Shown one piece after another: positions 1 through 11,787 of a stretch of DNA of 64,000 bases. The notes beneath the pieces are model-generated. The model searched no databases. It had not been told where the DNA came from and saw only the letters and a list, made by a program, of their open reading frames with translations. The DNA lies in the NCBI GenBank assembly GCA_039707655.1, contig CM077676.1, positions 189,964,936-190,028,935 of the forward strand. Direction: 5' to 3'. The first letter of the stretch is position 1. Each line of letters starts with the position of its first letter. This DNA is from Elymus sibiricus. Lineage: Eukaryota; Streptophyta; Magnoliopsida; Poales; Poaceae. A program made the position numbers and the translations under genes.

Positions 1-65
1 CTACCGCGACGACGTCCGCCTCGACTCGCGTAACCCTAAGATAGACAGGGTGGCGGTGGTCTCAC

Positions 66-938
66 GTGCTCTTTCTCGGCGTCCGTCATCACTACCGCGA
101 CGACGTCCGCCTCGACTCGCGTAACCCTAAGATAGCCAGGGTGGCAGTGGTGTCACGTGCTCGTCTGGGCGTCCGTCTTCGCTACCGCGACGACGTCTGC
201 CTCGACTCGCGTAACCCTAAGTTAGCCAAGGTGGCAGTGGTGTCACGTGCTCATCTCGACGTCCGTCGTCGCTACCGCGACGACGTCCGCCTTGACTCGC
301 GTGACCCTAAGACAGGGTGGCAGCGGTGCCACGTGCTCGTCTCGGCATCCGTCGTTGCTACCGCGAAGACGTCCGCCTCGACTCGCGTCATCCTAAGTTA
401 GACAGGGTGGAAGTGGTGTCACGTGCTCGTCTCGACGTCCACCTCGACTTGAGTAACCCTAAGTTAGACAGGGTGGCGGTGGTGTCACGTGCTCGTCTCG
501 GCGTCCGTCGTCGCTACCGCGACGACGTTCGCCTCGACTCGCGTAACCCTAAGTTAGACAGGGTGGCGGTGGTGTCACGTGCTCGTCTCGGCGTCCGTCG
601 TCGCTACCGCGACGACGTCCGCCTCGACACGCGTAACCCTAAGTTAGACAGGGTGGCGGTGGTGTCACGTGCCCGTCTCGGCGTCCGTCGTCGCTACCGC
701 GACGACGTCCGCCTCGACTCGCGTAACCCTAAGTTAGACAGGGTGGCGGTGGTGTCACGTGATCGTCTCGGCGTCCGTCGTCGCTACCGCGACGACGTCC
801 GTCTCGACATGCGTAACCCTAAGTGAGACAGGGTGGTGGTGGTGTCACGTGCTCGTCTCGGCGTCCATCGTCGCTACCGCGACGACGTCCGCCTCGACTC
901 GCGTAACCCTAAGATAGACAGGGTGGCGGTGGTCTCAC
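66..938 (+). repeat. 873-bp block, ten monomers, led by a 91-bp copy
   Basis: Distance to the next 91-bp marker is 873 bp, equal to seven 90-bp monomers plus one each of 91, 86 and 66 bp. The second part (317-938) contains the GTCGTTGCTACCGCGAAG copy, the GACGTCCACCTCGACTTG 66-bp copy, and the GATCGTCTCGG and GACATGCG copies, in the same order as at 31495 and 32638. Those later blocks belong to a 1143-bp repeat with three extra monomers. Confidence 0.85.
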
Positions 939-1697
939 GTGCTCTTTCTCGGCGTCCGTCATCACTACCGCGACGACGTCCGCCTCGACTCGCGTAACCC
1001 TAAGATAGCCAGGGTGGCAGTGGTGTCACGTGCTCGTCTGGGCATCCGTCTTCGCTACCGCGACGACGTCTGCCTCGACTCGCGTAACCCTAAGTTAGCC
1101 AAGGTGGCAGTGGTGTCACGTGCTCATCTCGACGTCCGTCGTCGCTACCGCGACGACGTCTGCCTCAACTCGCGTAACCCTAAGATAGACAGGGTGCCAG
1201 TGGTGTCACGTGCTCGTCTTGGCGTCCGTCGTCGCTACCGCGACGACGTCCACCTCGACTCACATAACCCTAAGACAGGGTGGCAATGGTGTCACGTGCT
1301 CGTCCCGGCGTCCGTCGTCGCTACCGCAAAGACGTCCGCCTCGACTCACGTCACCCTAAGTTAGACAGGGTGGCAGTGGTGTCACGTGCTCGTCTCGACG
1401 TCCGCCTCGACTCGCGTAACCCTAAGTTAGACAGGGTGGCGGTGGTGTGACGTGCTCGTCTCGACGTCCGATTCGACTCGCTTAACCCTAAGTTAGACAG
1501 GGTGGCGGTGGTGTCACGTGCTCGTCTCGGCGTCCGTCGTCGGTACCGCGACGACGTCCGCCTCGACTCGCGTAACCCTAAGATAGACAGGGTGGCGGTG
1601 GTGTCACGTGCTCGTCTCGGCGTCCGTCGTCGCTACCGCGACGACGTCCGCCTCGACTCGCGTAACCCTAAGATAGACAGGGTGGCGGTGGTCTCAC
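939..1697 (+). repeat. 759-bp block, nine monomers
   Basis: The first three monomers repeat those that start at 66, then the block diverges. The 759 bp are accounted for by one 91-, one 86-, two 66- and five 90-bp monomers. One 66-bp copy reads GTCCGATTCGACTCGCTT and follows a GTGTGACGTG copy that has lost the E-box. It ends with standard 90-bp monomers. Confidence 0.8.
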
Positions 1698-3074
1698 GTG
1701 CTCTTTCTCGGCGTCCGTCATCACTACCGCGACGACGTCCGCCTGGACTCGCGTAACCCTAAGATAGCCAGGGTGGCAGTGGTGTCACGTGCTCGTCTGG
1801 GCGTCCGTCTTCGCTACCGCGACGACGTCTGCCTTGACTCGCGTAACCCTAAGATAGCCAAGGTGGCAGTGGTGTCACGTGCTCGTCTCGACGTCCGTCG
1901 TCGCTACCGCGACGAAGTCCGCCTCGACTCGCGTAACCCTAAGATAGACAGGGTGCCTGTGGTGTCACGTGCTCGTCCCGGCGTGTGTCGTCGCTACCAC
2001 GACGACGTCCGCCTCGACTCGCGTAACGCTAAGATAGACAGGGTGGCGGTGGTGTCACGTGCTCGTCTCGGCGTCCGTCGTCGCTGCCGTGACGACATTC
2101 GCCTCGACTCGCGTAACGCTAAGATAGACAGGGTGGCGGTGGTGTCACGTGCTCATCTCGGCGTTCGTCGTCGCTACCGCGACGACGTCCGCCTCGACTC
2201 GCGTGACCCTAAGACAGGGTGGCAGCGGTGCCACGTGCTCGTCTCGGCATCCGTCGTCGCTACCGCGAAGACGTCCGCCTCGACTCGCGTAACCCTAAGT
2301 TAGACAGGGTGGCAGCGGTGTCATGTGCTCGTCTCGGCATCCGTCGTCGCTACCGCGACGATGTCCGTCTCGACTCGCGTAACCCTAAGATAGACAGGGT
2401 GGCAGTGGTGCCACGTGCTCGTCACGGCGTCCGTCGTCGCTACCGCGACGACGTCCGCCATGACTCGCGTAGCCAAAAATGATAGGGTGGCAGTGTTGTC
2501 ACGTGCTCGTCTTGGCGTCCGTCGTCGCTACCGCGACGACGTCCGCCTCGACTCGCGTAACCCTAAGACAGGGTGGCAGTGGTGTCACGTGCTCGTCTCG
2601 GAGTCCATCGTCGCTACCGCGACGACGTCCGCCTCGAGTCGCGTAACCCTAAGTTAGACAGGGTGGCAGTGGTGTCACGTGCTTGTCTCGGCGTCCGTCG
2701 TCGCTACCGCGACGACGTTCGCCTCGACTCCCGTAGCCCTAAGTTAGACTGGCTGGCAGTGGTGTCACGTGCTCGTCTCGGCGTCCGTCGTCCCTACCGC
2801 GACGACGTCCGCATCGACTCGCGTAGCCCTAAGTTAGACAGCGTGGCAGTGGTGTCACGTGCTCGTCTCAGCGTCCGTCGTCGCTACTGCAACGACGTCC
2901 GCCTTGACTCGCGTAACCCTAAGATAGATAGGCTGGCAGTGGTGCCACGTGCTCGTCACGGCGTCCGTCGTCGCTACCACGACGACGTCCGCCTCGACTC
3001 GCGTAACCCTAAGATAGACAGGGTGGCGGTGGTGTCACGTGCTCGTCACGGCGTCCGTCGTCGCTAGCGCTACG
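1698..3074 (+). repeat. Third 91-bp-led block, running into the HOR-1 edge
   Basis: Starts like the blocks at 26123 and 28854, with the same order of GTCTTCGC, AGCCAAGG and GGTGCC variants and the same 521-bp distance to the GGCAGCGGTGCC copy (2219). It then becomes irregular, with the 88-bp monomer at 2440 and an 86-bp copy near 2570. The last monomer carries the odd palindrome TAGCGCTA at 3065-3072. Confidence 0.8.
2440..2527 (+). repeat. 88-bp aberrant monomer with A-rich core
   Basis: CTACCG markers are 88 bp apart. The usual AGCCCTAAGTTAGACAGGG is replaced by AGCCAAAAATGATAGGG, two bases shorter and rearranged, the only A-rich run I noticed in the window. It also reads GTCCGCCATGACTCG. 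Found once, in the irregular block before HOR-1. Confidence 0.85.
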
Positions 3075-4513
3075 ACGTCCGCCACGACACGCGTAGCCCT
3101 AAGTTAGACAGGGTGGCAGTGGTGTCACGTGCTCGTCTCGGCGTCCGTCGTCGGTACCGCGACGACGTCCGCCTCGACTCGCGTAACCCTAAGACAGGGT
3201 GGCAGTGGTGTCACGTGCTCGTCTTGGCGTCCGTCGTCGCTACCGCGACGACGTCCGCCTCGACTCACATAACCCTAAGACAGGGTGGCAATGGTGTCAC
3301 GTGCTCGTCTCGGCGTCCGTCGTCGCTACCGCAAAGACGTCCGCCTCGACTCGCGTCACCCTAAGTTAGACAGGGTGGCAGTGGTGTGACGTGCTCGTCT
3401 CGGCGTCCGTCGTCGCTACCGCGATGACGTCCGCTTCGACTCGCTTAACCCTAAGTTAGACAGGGTGGCGGTGGTGTCACGTGCTCGTATTGGCGTCCGT
3501 CGTCGCTACTGCGACGACGTCCGCCTCGACTCGCGTAACCCTAAGATAGACAGGGTGGCAGTGGTGCCACGTGCTCGTCACGGCGTCCGTCGTCGCTACC
3601 GCGACGACGTCCGCCTCGACTCGCGTAACCCTAAGATAGGCAGGGTGGCAGTGGTATCACGTGCTCGTCACGGCGTCCGTCGTCGCTACCGCGACGACGT
3701 CCGCCTCGACTCGCGTAGCCCTAAGTTAGACTGGGTGGCAGTGGTGTCACGTGCTCGTCTCAGCGTCCGTAGTCGCTACCGCGACGACGACCGCCTCGAC
3801 TTGCGTAACCCTAAGACAGCGTGGCAGTGGTGTCACATGCTCGTCTCAGCGTCCGTCGTCGCTACCGCGACGACGTCCGCCTCGAATCGCGTAGCCCTAA
3901 GTTAGACTGGGTGGCAGTGGTGTCACGTGCTCGTCTCGGCATCCGTTGTCGCTACCGCGAAGACGTCCGCCTCGACCCGCGTCACACTAAGTTAGACAGG
4001 GTGGCAGTGGTGTCACGTGCTCCTCTCGACATCCGCCTCGACTCGCGTAACCCTAAGTTAGACAGGGTGGCGGTGGTGTCACGTGCTCGTCTCGGCGTCC
4101 TTCGTCGCTACCGCGACGACGTCCGCTTCAACTCGCTTAACCCTAAGTTAGACAGGGTGGCGGTGGTGTCACGTGCTTGTCTCGGCGTCCGTCGTCGCTA
4201 CCGCGACGACGTCCGCCTCGACTCGCGTAACCCTAAGTTAGACAGGGTGGCAGTGGTGTCACGTGCTCGTCTCGCCGTCCGTCGTCGCTACCGTGAGGAC
4301 GTCCGCCTCGACTCGCGTAACCCTAAGATAGACAGGGTGGCGGTGGTGTCACGTGCTCTTTCTCGGCGTCCGTCGTCGCTACCGCGACGACGTTCGCCTC
4401 GACTTGCGTAACGCTAAGATAGACAGGGTGGCGGTGGTGTCACGTGCTCATCTCGGCGTCCGTCGTCGCTACCGCGACGACGTCCGCCTCGACTCGCGTG
4501 ACTCTAAGACAGG
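3075..4513 (+). repeat. HOR-1 partial unit, left edge
   Basis: Aligns base for base in spacing with 6712-8150. Upstream of about 3075 the two differ: here a 90-bp monomer with TAGCGCTA leads in, there a 66-bp monomer. It includes two consecutive 86-bp monomers near 3200-3300 and the GTATTGGCG copy near 3487. Confidence 0.88.
4348..4438 (+). repeat. 91-bp monomer variant, type example
   Basis: The text reads GTGCTCTTTCTCGG where other monomers have GTGCTCGTCTCGG, one base longer, giving an octamer spacing of 91 bp. There are thirteen copies, whose GTGCTCTTT begins at 66, 939, 1698, 4353, 7990, 11627, 14130, 17767, 26123, 28854, 32117, 33260 and 34067. Those in 1-3074 and 25681-35725 also read GGTCTCACG, while those at 4353-17767 read GGTGTCACG, so two subtypes exist. 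None occurs after 34.2 kb. Confidence 0.93.
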
Positions 4514-7500
4514 GTGGCAGCGGTGCCACGTGCTCTTCTCGGCATCCGTCGTCGTTACCGCGAAGACGTCCGCCTCGACTTGCGTCACCCTAAGTTAGAC
4601 AGGTTTGCAGTGGTGTCACGTGCTCGTCTCGACGTCCGCCTCGACTCGCGTAACCCGAAGATAGACAGGGTGGCGGTGGTGTCACGTGCTCCTCTCGACG
4701 TCCGCCTCGACTTGCTTAACCCTAAGTTAAACAGTGTGGCGGTGGTGTCACGTGCTCGTCTCGACGTCCGTCGTCGCTACCGCGACGACGTCCGCCTCCA
4801 CTCACGTAACCCTAAGTTAGACAGGGTGGCGGTGGTGTCACGTGCTCGTCTCGGCGTCCGTCGTCGCTACCGCGACGACGTCCGCCTCGACACGCGTAAC
4901 CCTAAGTTAGACAGGCTGGCGGTGGTGTCACGTGCTCGTCTCGGCGTCCGTCATCGCTACCGCGACGACGTCCGCCTCGACTCGCGTAACCCTAAGATAG
5001 ACAGGGTGGCGGTGGTGTCACGTGCTCGTCTCGCCGTCCGTCGTTGCTACCGCGACGACGTCTGCATCGACTCGCGTAACCCTAAGTTAGCCAGGGTGGC
5101 AGTGGTGTCACGTGCTCGTCTCGACGTCCGTCGTCGCTACCGCGACGACGTCGGCCTCGACTCGCGTAACCCTAAGATAGACAGGGTGCCAGTGGTGTCA
5201 CGTGCTCGTCTCGCCGTCCGTCGTCGCTACCGCGACGACGTCCGCCTCGACTCGCGTAACGCTAAGATAGACAGGGTGGCGGTGGTGTCACGTGCTCGTC
5301 TCGACGTCCGTCGTCGCTACCGTGACGACGTTCGCCTCGACTCGCGTCACGCTAAGATAGACAGGGTGGCGGTGTTGTCACGTGCTCATCTCGGCGTCCG
5401 TCGTCGCTACCGCGACGACGACCGCCTCGACTCGCGTGACCCTAAGACAGGGTGGCAGCGGTGCCACGTGCTCGTCTCGGCATCCGTCGTCGCTACCGCG
5501 AAGACGTCTGCCTCCACTCGCGTAACCCTAAGTTAGACAGGGTGGCTGCGGTGTCATGTGCTCGTCTCGGCATCCGTCGTCGCTACCACGACAACGTCCG
5601 TCTCGACTCGCGTAACCCTAAGATAGACAGGGTGGCAGTGGTGCCACGTGCTCGTCATGGCGTCCGTCGTCGCTACCGCGACAACGTCCGCCTCAACTAG
5701 CGTAACCCTAAGATAGACAGGGTGGCGGTGTTGTCACGTGCTCGTCTCGGCGTCCGTCGTCGCTACTGCGACGACCTCCGCCTCGACTCGCTTAACCCTA
5801 AGTTAGACAGGGTGGCGGTGGTGTCACGTGCTCGTCTCGGCGTCCGTCGTCGCTACCGCGACGACGTCTGCCTCGACTCACGTAACGCTAAGATAGACAG
5901 GGTGGCGGTGGTGTCACGTGCTCGTCTTGGCGTCCGTCATCGCTACCGCGACGACGTTCGCCTCGACTCGCGTAACGCTAAGATAGACTGGGTGGCGGTG
6001 GTGTCACGTGCTCATCTCGGCGTCAGTCGTCGCTACTGCGACGACGTCCTCCTCGACTCGGGTGACCATTAGACAGGGTGGCAGCGGTGCCACGTGCTCG
6101 TCTCGGCGTCCGTCGTCGCTACCGCGAAGACGTCCGCCTCGACTCGCGTAACCCTATGTTAGACAGGGTGGCAGTGGTGTCACGTGCTCGTCTCGACGTC
6201 CGCCTCGACTCGCGTAACCCTAAGTTAGACAGGGTGGCGGTGGTGTCACGTGCTCGTCTCGGCGTCAGTCGTCGCTATCGCGACGACGTCCGCCTCGACT
6301 CGCTTAACCCTAAGTTAGACAGGGTGGCAGTGGTGTCACGTGCTCGTCTCGGCGTCCGTCGTCGCTACCGCGACGATGTCCGCCTCGACTCGCGTAACCC
6401 TAAGTTAGATAGGGTGGCGGTGGTGTCACGTGCTCGTCTCAGCGTCCGTCGTCGCTACCGCGACGACGTCCGCCTTGACACGCGTAACCCTAAGTTAGAC
6501 AGGGTGGCGGTGGTGTCACGAGCTCGTCTCGGCGTCCGTCGTCGCTACCGCGACGACGTCCGCCTCGACTCGCGTAACCCTAAGATAGCCAGGGTGGCGG
6601 TGGTGTCACGCGCTCCTCTCGGCGTCCATCGTCGCTACCGCGACGACGTCCGCCTCGACTCGCGTAACCCTAAGATAGCCAGGGTGGCCGTGGTGTCACG
6701 TGCTCGTCTCGACGTCCGCCACGACACGCGTAGCCCTAAGTTAGACAGGGTGGCAGTGGTGTCACGTGCTCGTCTCGGCGTCCGTCGTCGGTACCGCGAC
6801 GACGTCCGCCTCGACTCGCGTAACCCTAAGACAGGGTGGCAGTGGTGTCACATGCTCGTCTTGGCGTCCGTCGTCGCTACCGCGACGACGTCCGCCTCGA
6901 CTCACATAACCCTAAGACAGGGTGGCAATGGTGTCACGTGCTCGTCTCGGCGTCCGTCGTCGCTACCGCAAAGACGTCCGCCTCGACTCGCGTCACCCTA
7001 AGTTAGACAGGGTGGCAGTGGTGTGACGTGCTCGTCTCGGCGTCCGTCGTCGCTACCGCGATGACGTCCGCTTCGACTCGCTTAACCCTAAGTTAGACAG
7101 GGTGGCGGTGGTGTCACGTGCTCGTATTGGCGTCAGTCGTCGTTACCGCGACGACGTCCGCCTCGACTCGCGTAACCCTAAGATAGACAGGGTGGCAGTG
7201 GTGCCACGTGGTCGTCACGGCGTCCGTCGTCGCTACCGCGATGACGTCCGCCTCGACTCGCGTAACCCTAAGATAGGCAGGGTGGCAGTGGTGTCACGTG
7301 CTCGTCACGGCGTCCGTCGTCGCTACCGCGACGACGTCCGCCTCGACTCGCGTAGCCCTAAGTTAGACAGGGTGGCAGTGGTGTCACGTGCTCGTCTCAG
7401 CGTCCGTAGTCGCTACCGCGACGACGACCGCCTCGACTCGCGTAACCCTAAGACAGCGTGGCAGTGGTGTCACATGCTCGTCTCGGCGTCCGTCGTCGCT

Positions 7501-8150
7501 ACCGCGACGACGTCCGCCTCGAATCGCATAGCCCTAAGTTAGACTGGGTGGCAGTGGTGTCACGTGCTCGTCTCGGCATCCGTTGTCGCTACCGCGAAGA
7601 CGTCCGCCTCTTCCCGCGTCACACTAAGTTAGACAGGGTGGCAGTGGTGTCACGTGCTCCTCTCGACGTCCGCCTCGACTCGCGTAACCCTAAGTTAGAC
7701 AGGGTGGCGGTGGTGTCACGTGCTCGTCTCGGCGTCCGTCGTCGCTACCGCGACGACGTCCGCTTCAACTCGCTTAAACCTAAGTTAGACAGGGTGGCGG
7801 TGGTGTCACGTGCTTGTCTCGGCGTCCGTCGTCGCTACCGCGACGACGTCCGCCTCGACTCGCGTTACCCTAAGTTAGACAGGGTGGCAGTGGTGTCACG
7901 TGCTCGTCTCGGCGTCCGTCGTCGCTACCGTGAGGACGTCCGCCTCGACTCGCGTAACCCTAAGATAGACAGGGTGGCGGTGGTGTCACGTGCTCTTTCT
8001 CGGCGTCCGTCGTCGCTACCGCGACGACATTCGCCTCGACTTGCGTAACGCTAAGATAGACAGGGTGGCGGTGGTGTCACGTGCTCATCTCGGCGTCCGT
8101 CGTCGCTACCGCGACGACGTCCGCCTCGACTCGCGTGACCCTAAGACAGG
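4514..8150 (+). repeat. HOR-1 full unit 1 (3637 bp)
   Basis: Runs from one GGCAGCGGTGCC marker to the next. Internal 86-bp markers lie at about 5452, 6078, 6830, 6917, 7458 and 8151, the 91-bp marker at 7990. Its 66-bp copy near 6711 reads CTCGACGTCCGCCACG, whereas later units read CTCGGCGTCCGCCACG. Confidence 0.93.
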
Positions 8151-11100
8151 GTGGCAGCGGTGCCACGTGCTCGTCTCGGCATCCGTCGTCGTTACCGCGA
8201 AGACGTCCGCCTCGACTTGCGTCACCCTAAGTTAGACAGGTTTGCAGTGGTGTCACGTGCTCGTCTCGACGTCCGCCTCGACTCGCGTAACCCTAAGATA
8301 GACAGGGTGGCGGTGGTGTCACGTGCTCCTCTCGACGTCCGCCTCGACTTGGTTAACCCTAAGTTAAACAGTGTGGCGGTGGTGTCACGTGCTCGTCTCG
8401 ACGTCCGTCGTCGCTACCGCGACGACGTCCGCCTCCACTCGCGTAACCCTAAGTTAGACAGGGTGGCGGTGGTGTCACGTGCTCGTCTCGGCGTCCGTCG
8501 TCGCTACCGCGACGACGTCCGCCTCGACACGCGTAACCCTAAGTTAGACAGGCTGGCGGTGGTGTCACGTGCTCGTCTCGGCGTCCGTCATCGCTACCGC
8601 GACGACGTCCACCTCGACTCGCGTAACCCTAAGATAGACAGGGTGGCGGTGGTGTCACGTGCTCGTCTCGCCGTCCGTCGTCGCTACCGCGACGACGTCT
8701 GCATCGACTCGCGTAACCCTAAGTTAGCCAGGGTGGCAGTTGTGTCACGTGCTCGTCTCGACGTCCGTCGTCGCTACCGCGACGATGTCTGCCTCGACTC
8801 GCGTAACCCTAAGATAGACAGGGTGCCAGTGGTGTCACGTGCTCGTCTCGCCGTCCGTCGTCGCTACCGCGACGACGTCCGCCTCGACTCGCGTAACGCT
8901 AAGATAGACAGGGTGGCGGTGGTGACACGTGCTCGTCTCGACGTCCGTCGTCGCTACCGTGACGACGTTCGCCTCGACTCGCGTCACGCTAAGATAGACA
9001 GGGTGGCGGTGTTGTCACGTGCTCATCTCGGCGTCCGTCGTCGCTACCGCGACGACGACCGCCTCGACTCGCGTGACCCTAAGACAGGGTGGCAGCGGTG
9101 CCACGTGCTCGTCTCGGCATCCGTCGTCGCTACCGCGAAGACGTCTGCCTCCACTCGCGTAACTCTAAGTTAGACAGGGTGGCTGCGGTGTCATGTGCTC
9201 GTCTCGGCATCCGTCGTCGCTACCACGACAACGTCCGTCTCGACTCGCGTAACCCTAAGATAGACAGGGTGGCAGTGGTGCCACGTGCTCGTCATGGCGT
9301 CCGTCGTCGCTACCGCGACAACGTCCGCCTCAACTAGCGTAACCCTAAGATAGACAGGGTGGCGGTGTTGTCACGTGCTCGTCTCGGCGTCCGTCGTCGC
9401 TACTGCGACGACCTCCGCCTCGACTCGCTTAACCCTAAGTTAGACAGGGTGGCGGTGGTGTCACGTGCTCGTCTCGGCGTCCGTCGTCGCTACCGCGACG
9501 ACGTCTGCCTCGACTCACGTAACGCTAAGATAGACAGGGTGGCGGTGGTGTCACGTGCTCGTCTTGGCGTCCGTCATCGCTACCGCGATGACGTTCGCCT
9601 CGACTCGCGTAACGCTAAGATAGACTGGGTGGCGGTGGTGTCACGTGCTCATCTCGGCGTCAGTCGTCGCTACTGCGACGACGTCCTCCTCGACTCGGGT
9701 GACCATTAGACAGGGTGGCAGCGGTGCCACGTGCTCGTCTCCGCGTCCGTCGTCGCTACCGCGAAGACGTCCGCCTCGACTCGCGTAACCCTATGTTAGA
9801 CAGGGTGGCAGTGGTGTCACGTGCTCGTCTCGACGTCCGCCTCGACTCGCGTAACCCTAAGTTAGACAGGGTGGCGGTGGTGTCACGTGCTCGTCTCGGC
9901 GTCAGTCGTCGCTGTCGCGACGACGTCCGCCTCGACTCGCTTAACCCTAAGTTAGACAGGGTGGCAGTGGTGTCACGTGCTCGTCTCGGCGTCCGTCGTC
10001 GCTACCGCGACGATGTCCGCCTCGACTCGCGTAACCCTAAGTTAGATAGGGTGGCGGTGGTGTCACGTGCTCATCTCAGCGTCCGTCGTCGCTACCGCGA
10101 CGACGTCCGCCTTGACACGCGTAACCCTAAGTTAGACAGGGTGGCGGTGGTGTCACGTGCTCGTCTCGGCGTCCGTCGTCGCTACCGCGACGACGTCCGC
10201 CTCGACTCGCGTAACCCTAAGATAGCCAGGGTGGCGGTGGTGTCACGCGCTCCTCTCGGCGTCCATCGTCGCTACCGCGACGACGTCCGCCTCGACTCGC
10301 GTAACCCTAAGATAGCCAGGGTGGCCGTGGTGTCACGTGCTCGTCTCGGCGTCCGCCACGACACGCGTAGCCCTAAGTTAGACAGGGTGGCAGTGGTGTC
10401 ACGTGCTCGTCTCGGCGTCCGTCGTCGGTACCGCGACGACGTCCGCCTCGACTCGCGTAACCCTAAGACAGGGTGGCAGTGGTGTCACATGCTCGTCTTG
10501 GCGTCCGTCGTCGCTACCGCGACGACGTCCGCCTCGACTCGCACAACCCTAAGACAGGGTGGCAATGGTGTCACGTGCTCGTCTCGGCGTCCGTCGTCGC
10601 TACCGCAAAGACGTCCGCCTCGACTCGCGTCACCCTAAGTTAGACAGGGTGGCAGTGGTGTGACGTGCTCGTCTCGGCGTCCGTCGTCGCTACCGCGATG
10701 ACGTCCGCTTCGACTCGCTTAACCCTAAGTTAGACAGGGTGGCGGTGGTGTCACGTGCTCGTATTGGCGTCCGTCTTCGCTACCGCGACGACGTCCGCCT
10801 CGAATCGCGTAACCCTAAGATAGACAGGGTGGCAGTGGTGCCACGTGCTCGTCACGGCGTCCGTCGTCGCTACCGCGACGACGTCCGCCTCGACTCGCGT
10901 AACCCTAAGATAGGCAGGGTGGCAGTGGTGTCACGTGCTCGTCACGGCGTCCGTCGTCGCTACCGCGACGACGTCCGCCTCGACTCGCGTAGCCCTAAGT
11001 TAGACAGGGTGGCAGTGGTGTCACGTGCTCGTCTCAGCGTCCGTAGTCGCTACCGCGACGACGACCGCCTCGACTCGCGTAACCCTAAGACAGCGTGGCA

Positions 11101-11787
11101 GTGGTGTCACATGCTCGTCTCGGCGTCCGTCGTCGCTACCGCGACGACGTCCGCCTCGAATCGCGTAGCCCTAAGTTAGACTGGGTGGCAGTGGTGTCAC
11201 GTGCTCGTCTCGGCATCCGTTGTCGCTACCGCGAAGACGTCCGCCTCGACCCGCGTCACACTAAGTTAGACAGGGTGGCAGTGGTGTCACGTGCTCCTCT
11301 CGACGTCCGCCTCGACTCGCGTAACCCTAAGTTAGACAGGGTGGCGGTGGTGTCACGTGCTCGTCTCGGCGTCCGTCGTCGCTACCGCGACGACGTCCGC
11401 TTCAACTCGCTTAACCCTAAGTTAGATAGGGTGGCGGTGGTGTCACGTGCTTGTCTCGGCGTCCGTCGTCGCTACCGCGACGACGTCCGCCTCGACTCGC
11501 GTTACCCTAAGTTAGACAGGGTGGCAGTGGTGTCACGTGCTCGTCTCGGCGTCCGTCGTCGCTACCGTGAGGACGTCCGCCTCGACTCGCGTAACCCTAA
11601 GATAGACAGGGTGGCGGTGGTGTCACGTGCTCTTTCTCGGCGTCCGTCGTCGCTACCGCGACGACATTCGCCTCGACTTGCGTAACGCTAAGATAGACAG
11701 GGTGGCGGTGGTGTCACGTGCTCATCTCGGCGTCCGTCGTCGCTACCGCGACGACGTCCGCCTCGACTCGCGTGACCCTAAGACAGG
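8151..11787 (+). repeat. HOR-1 full unit 2 (3637 bp)
   Basis: Same order of monomers as the preceding unit with scattered differences, e.g. GTCGCTGTCGCG near 9910 where the others have GTCGCTATCGCG. It retains all 42 monomers, and its markers are each 3637 bp from those of unit 1. Confidence 0.93.

Larger units (their letters stand above)
1..3074 (+). repeat. Irregular block A, HOR-3 family
   Basis: About 35 monomers, including three 91-bp copies (66, 939, 1698), several 86- and 66-bp copies and the 88-bp oddity. Its blocks match those of 25681-35725 rather than the adjacent 3637-bp repeat: 317-938 is nearly identical to 31495-32116, both 622 bp, and 1698-2218 has the 521-bp spacing seen again at 26123, 28854, 33260 and 34067. 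The right edge at about 3075 is where strict 3637-bp periodicity begins. Confidence 0.85.

Noticed and set aside
66..401. Two-gene overlap or programmed frameshift at the 91- and 86-bp monomers
   Set aside because: The frame changes are simple insertions or deletions of the satellite at HOR-fixed places; no slippery site or conserved downstream frame is evident.
1547..1560. GTCGTCGGTACCGCGAC copies (also near 3151, 6788, 10425, 16565) as further loop inversions
   Set aside because: Only one base differs (CTACC to GTACC). This is a plain substitution inherited through HOR copies, not a reverse-complemented loop.
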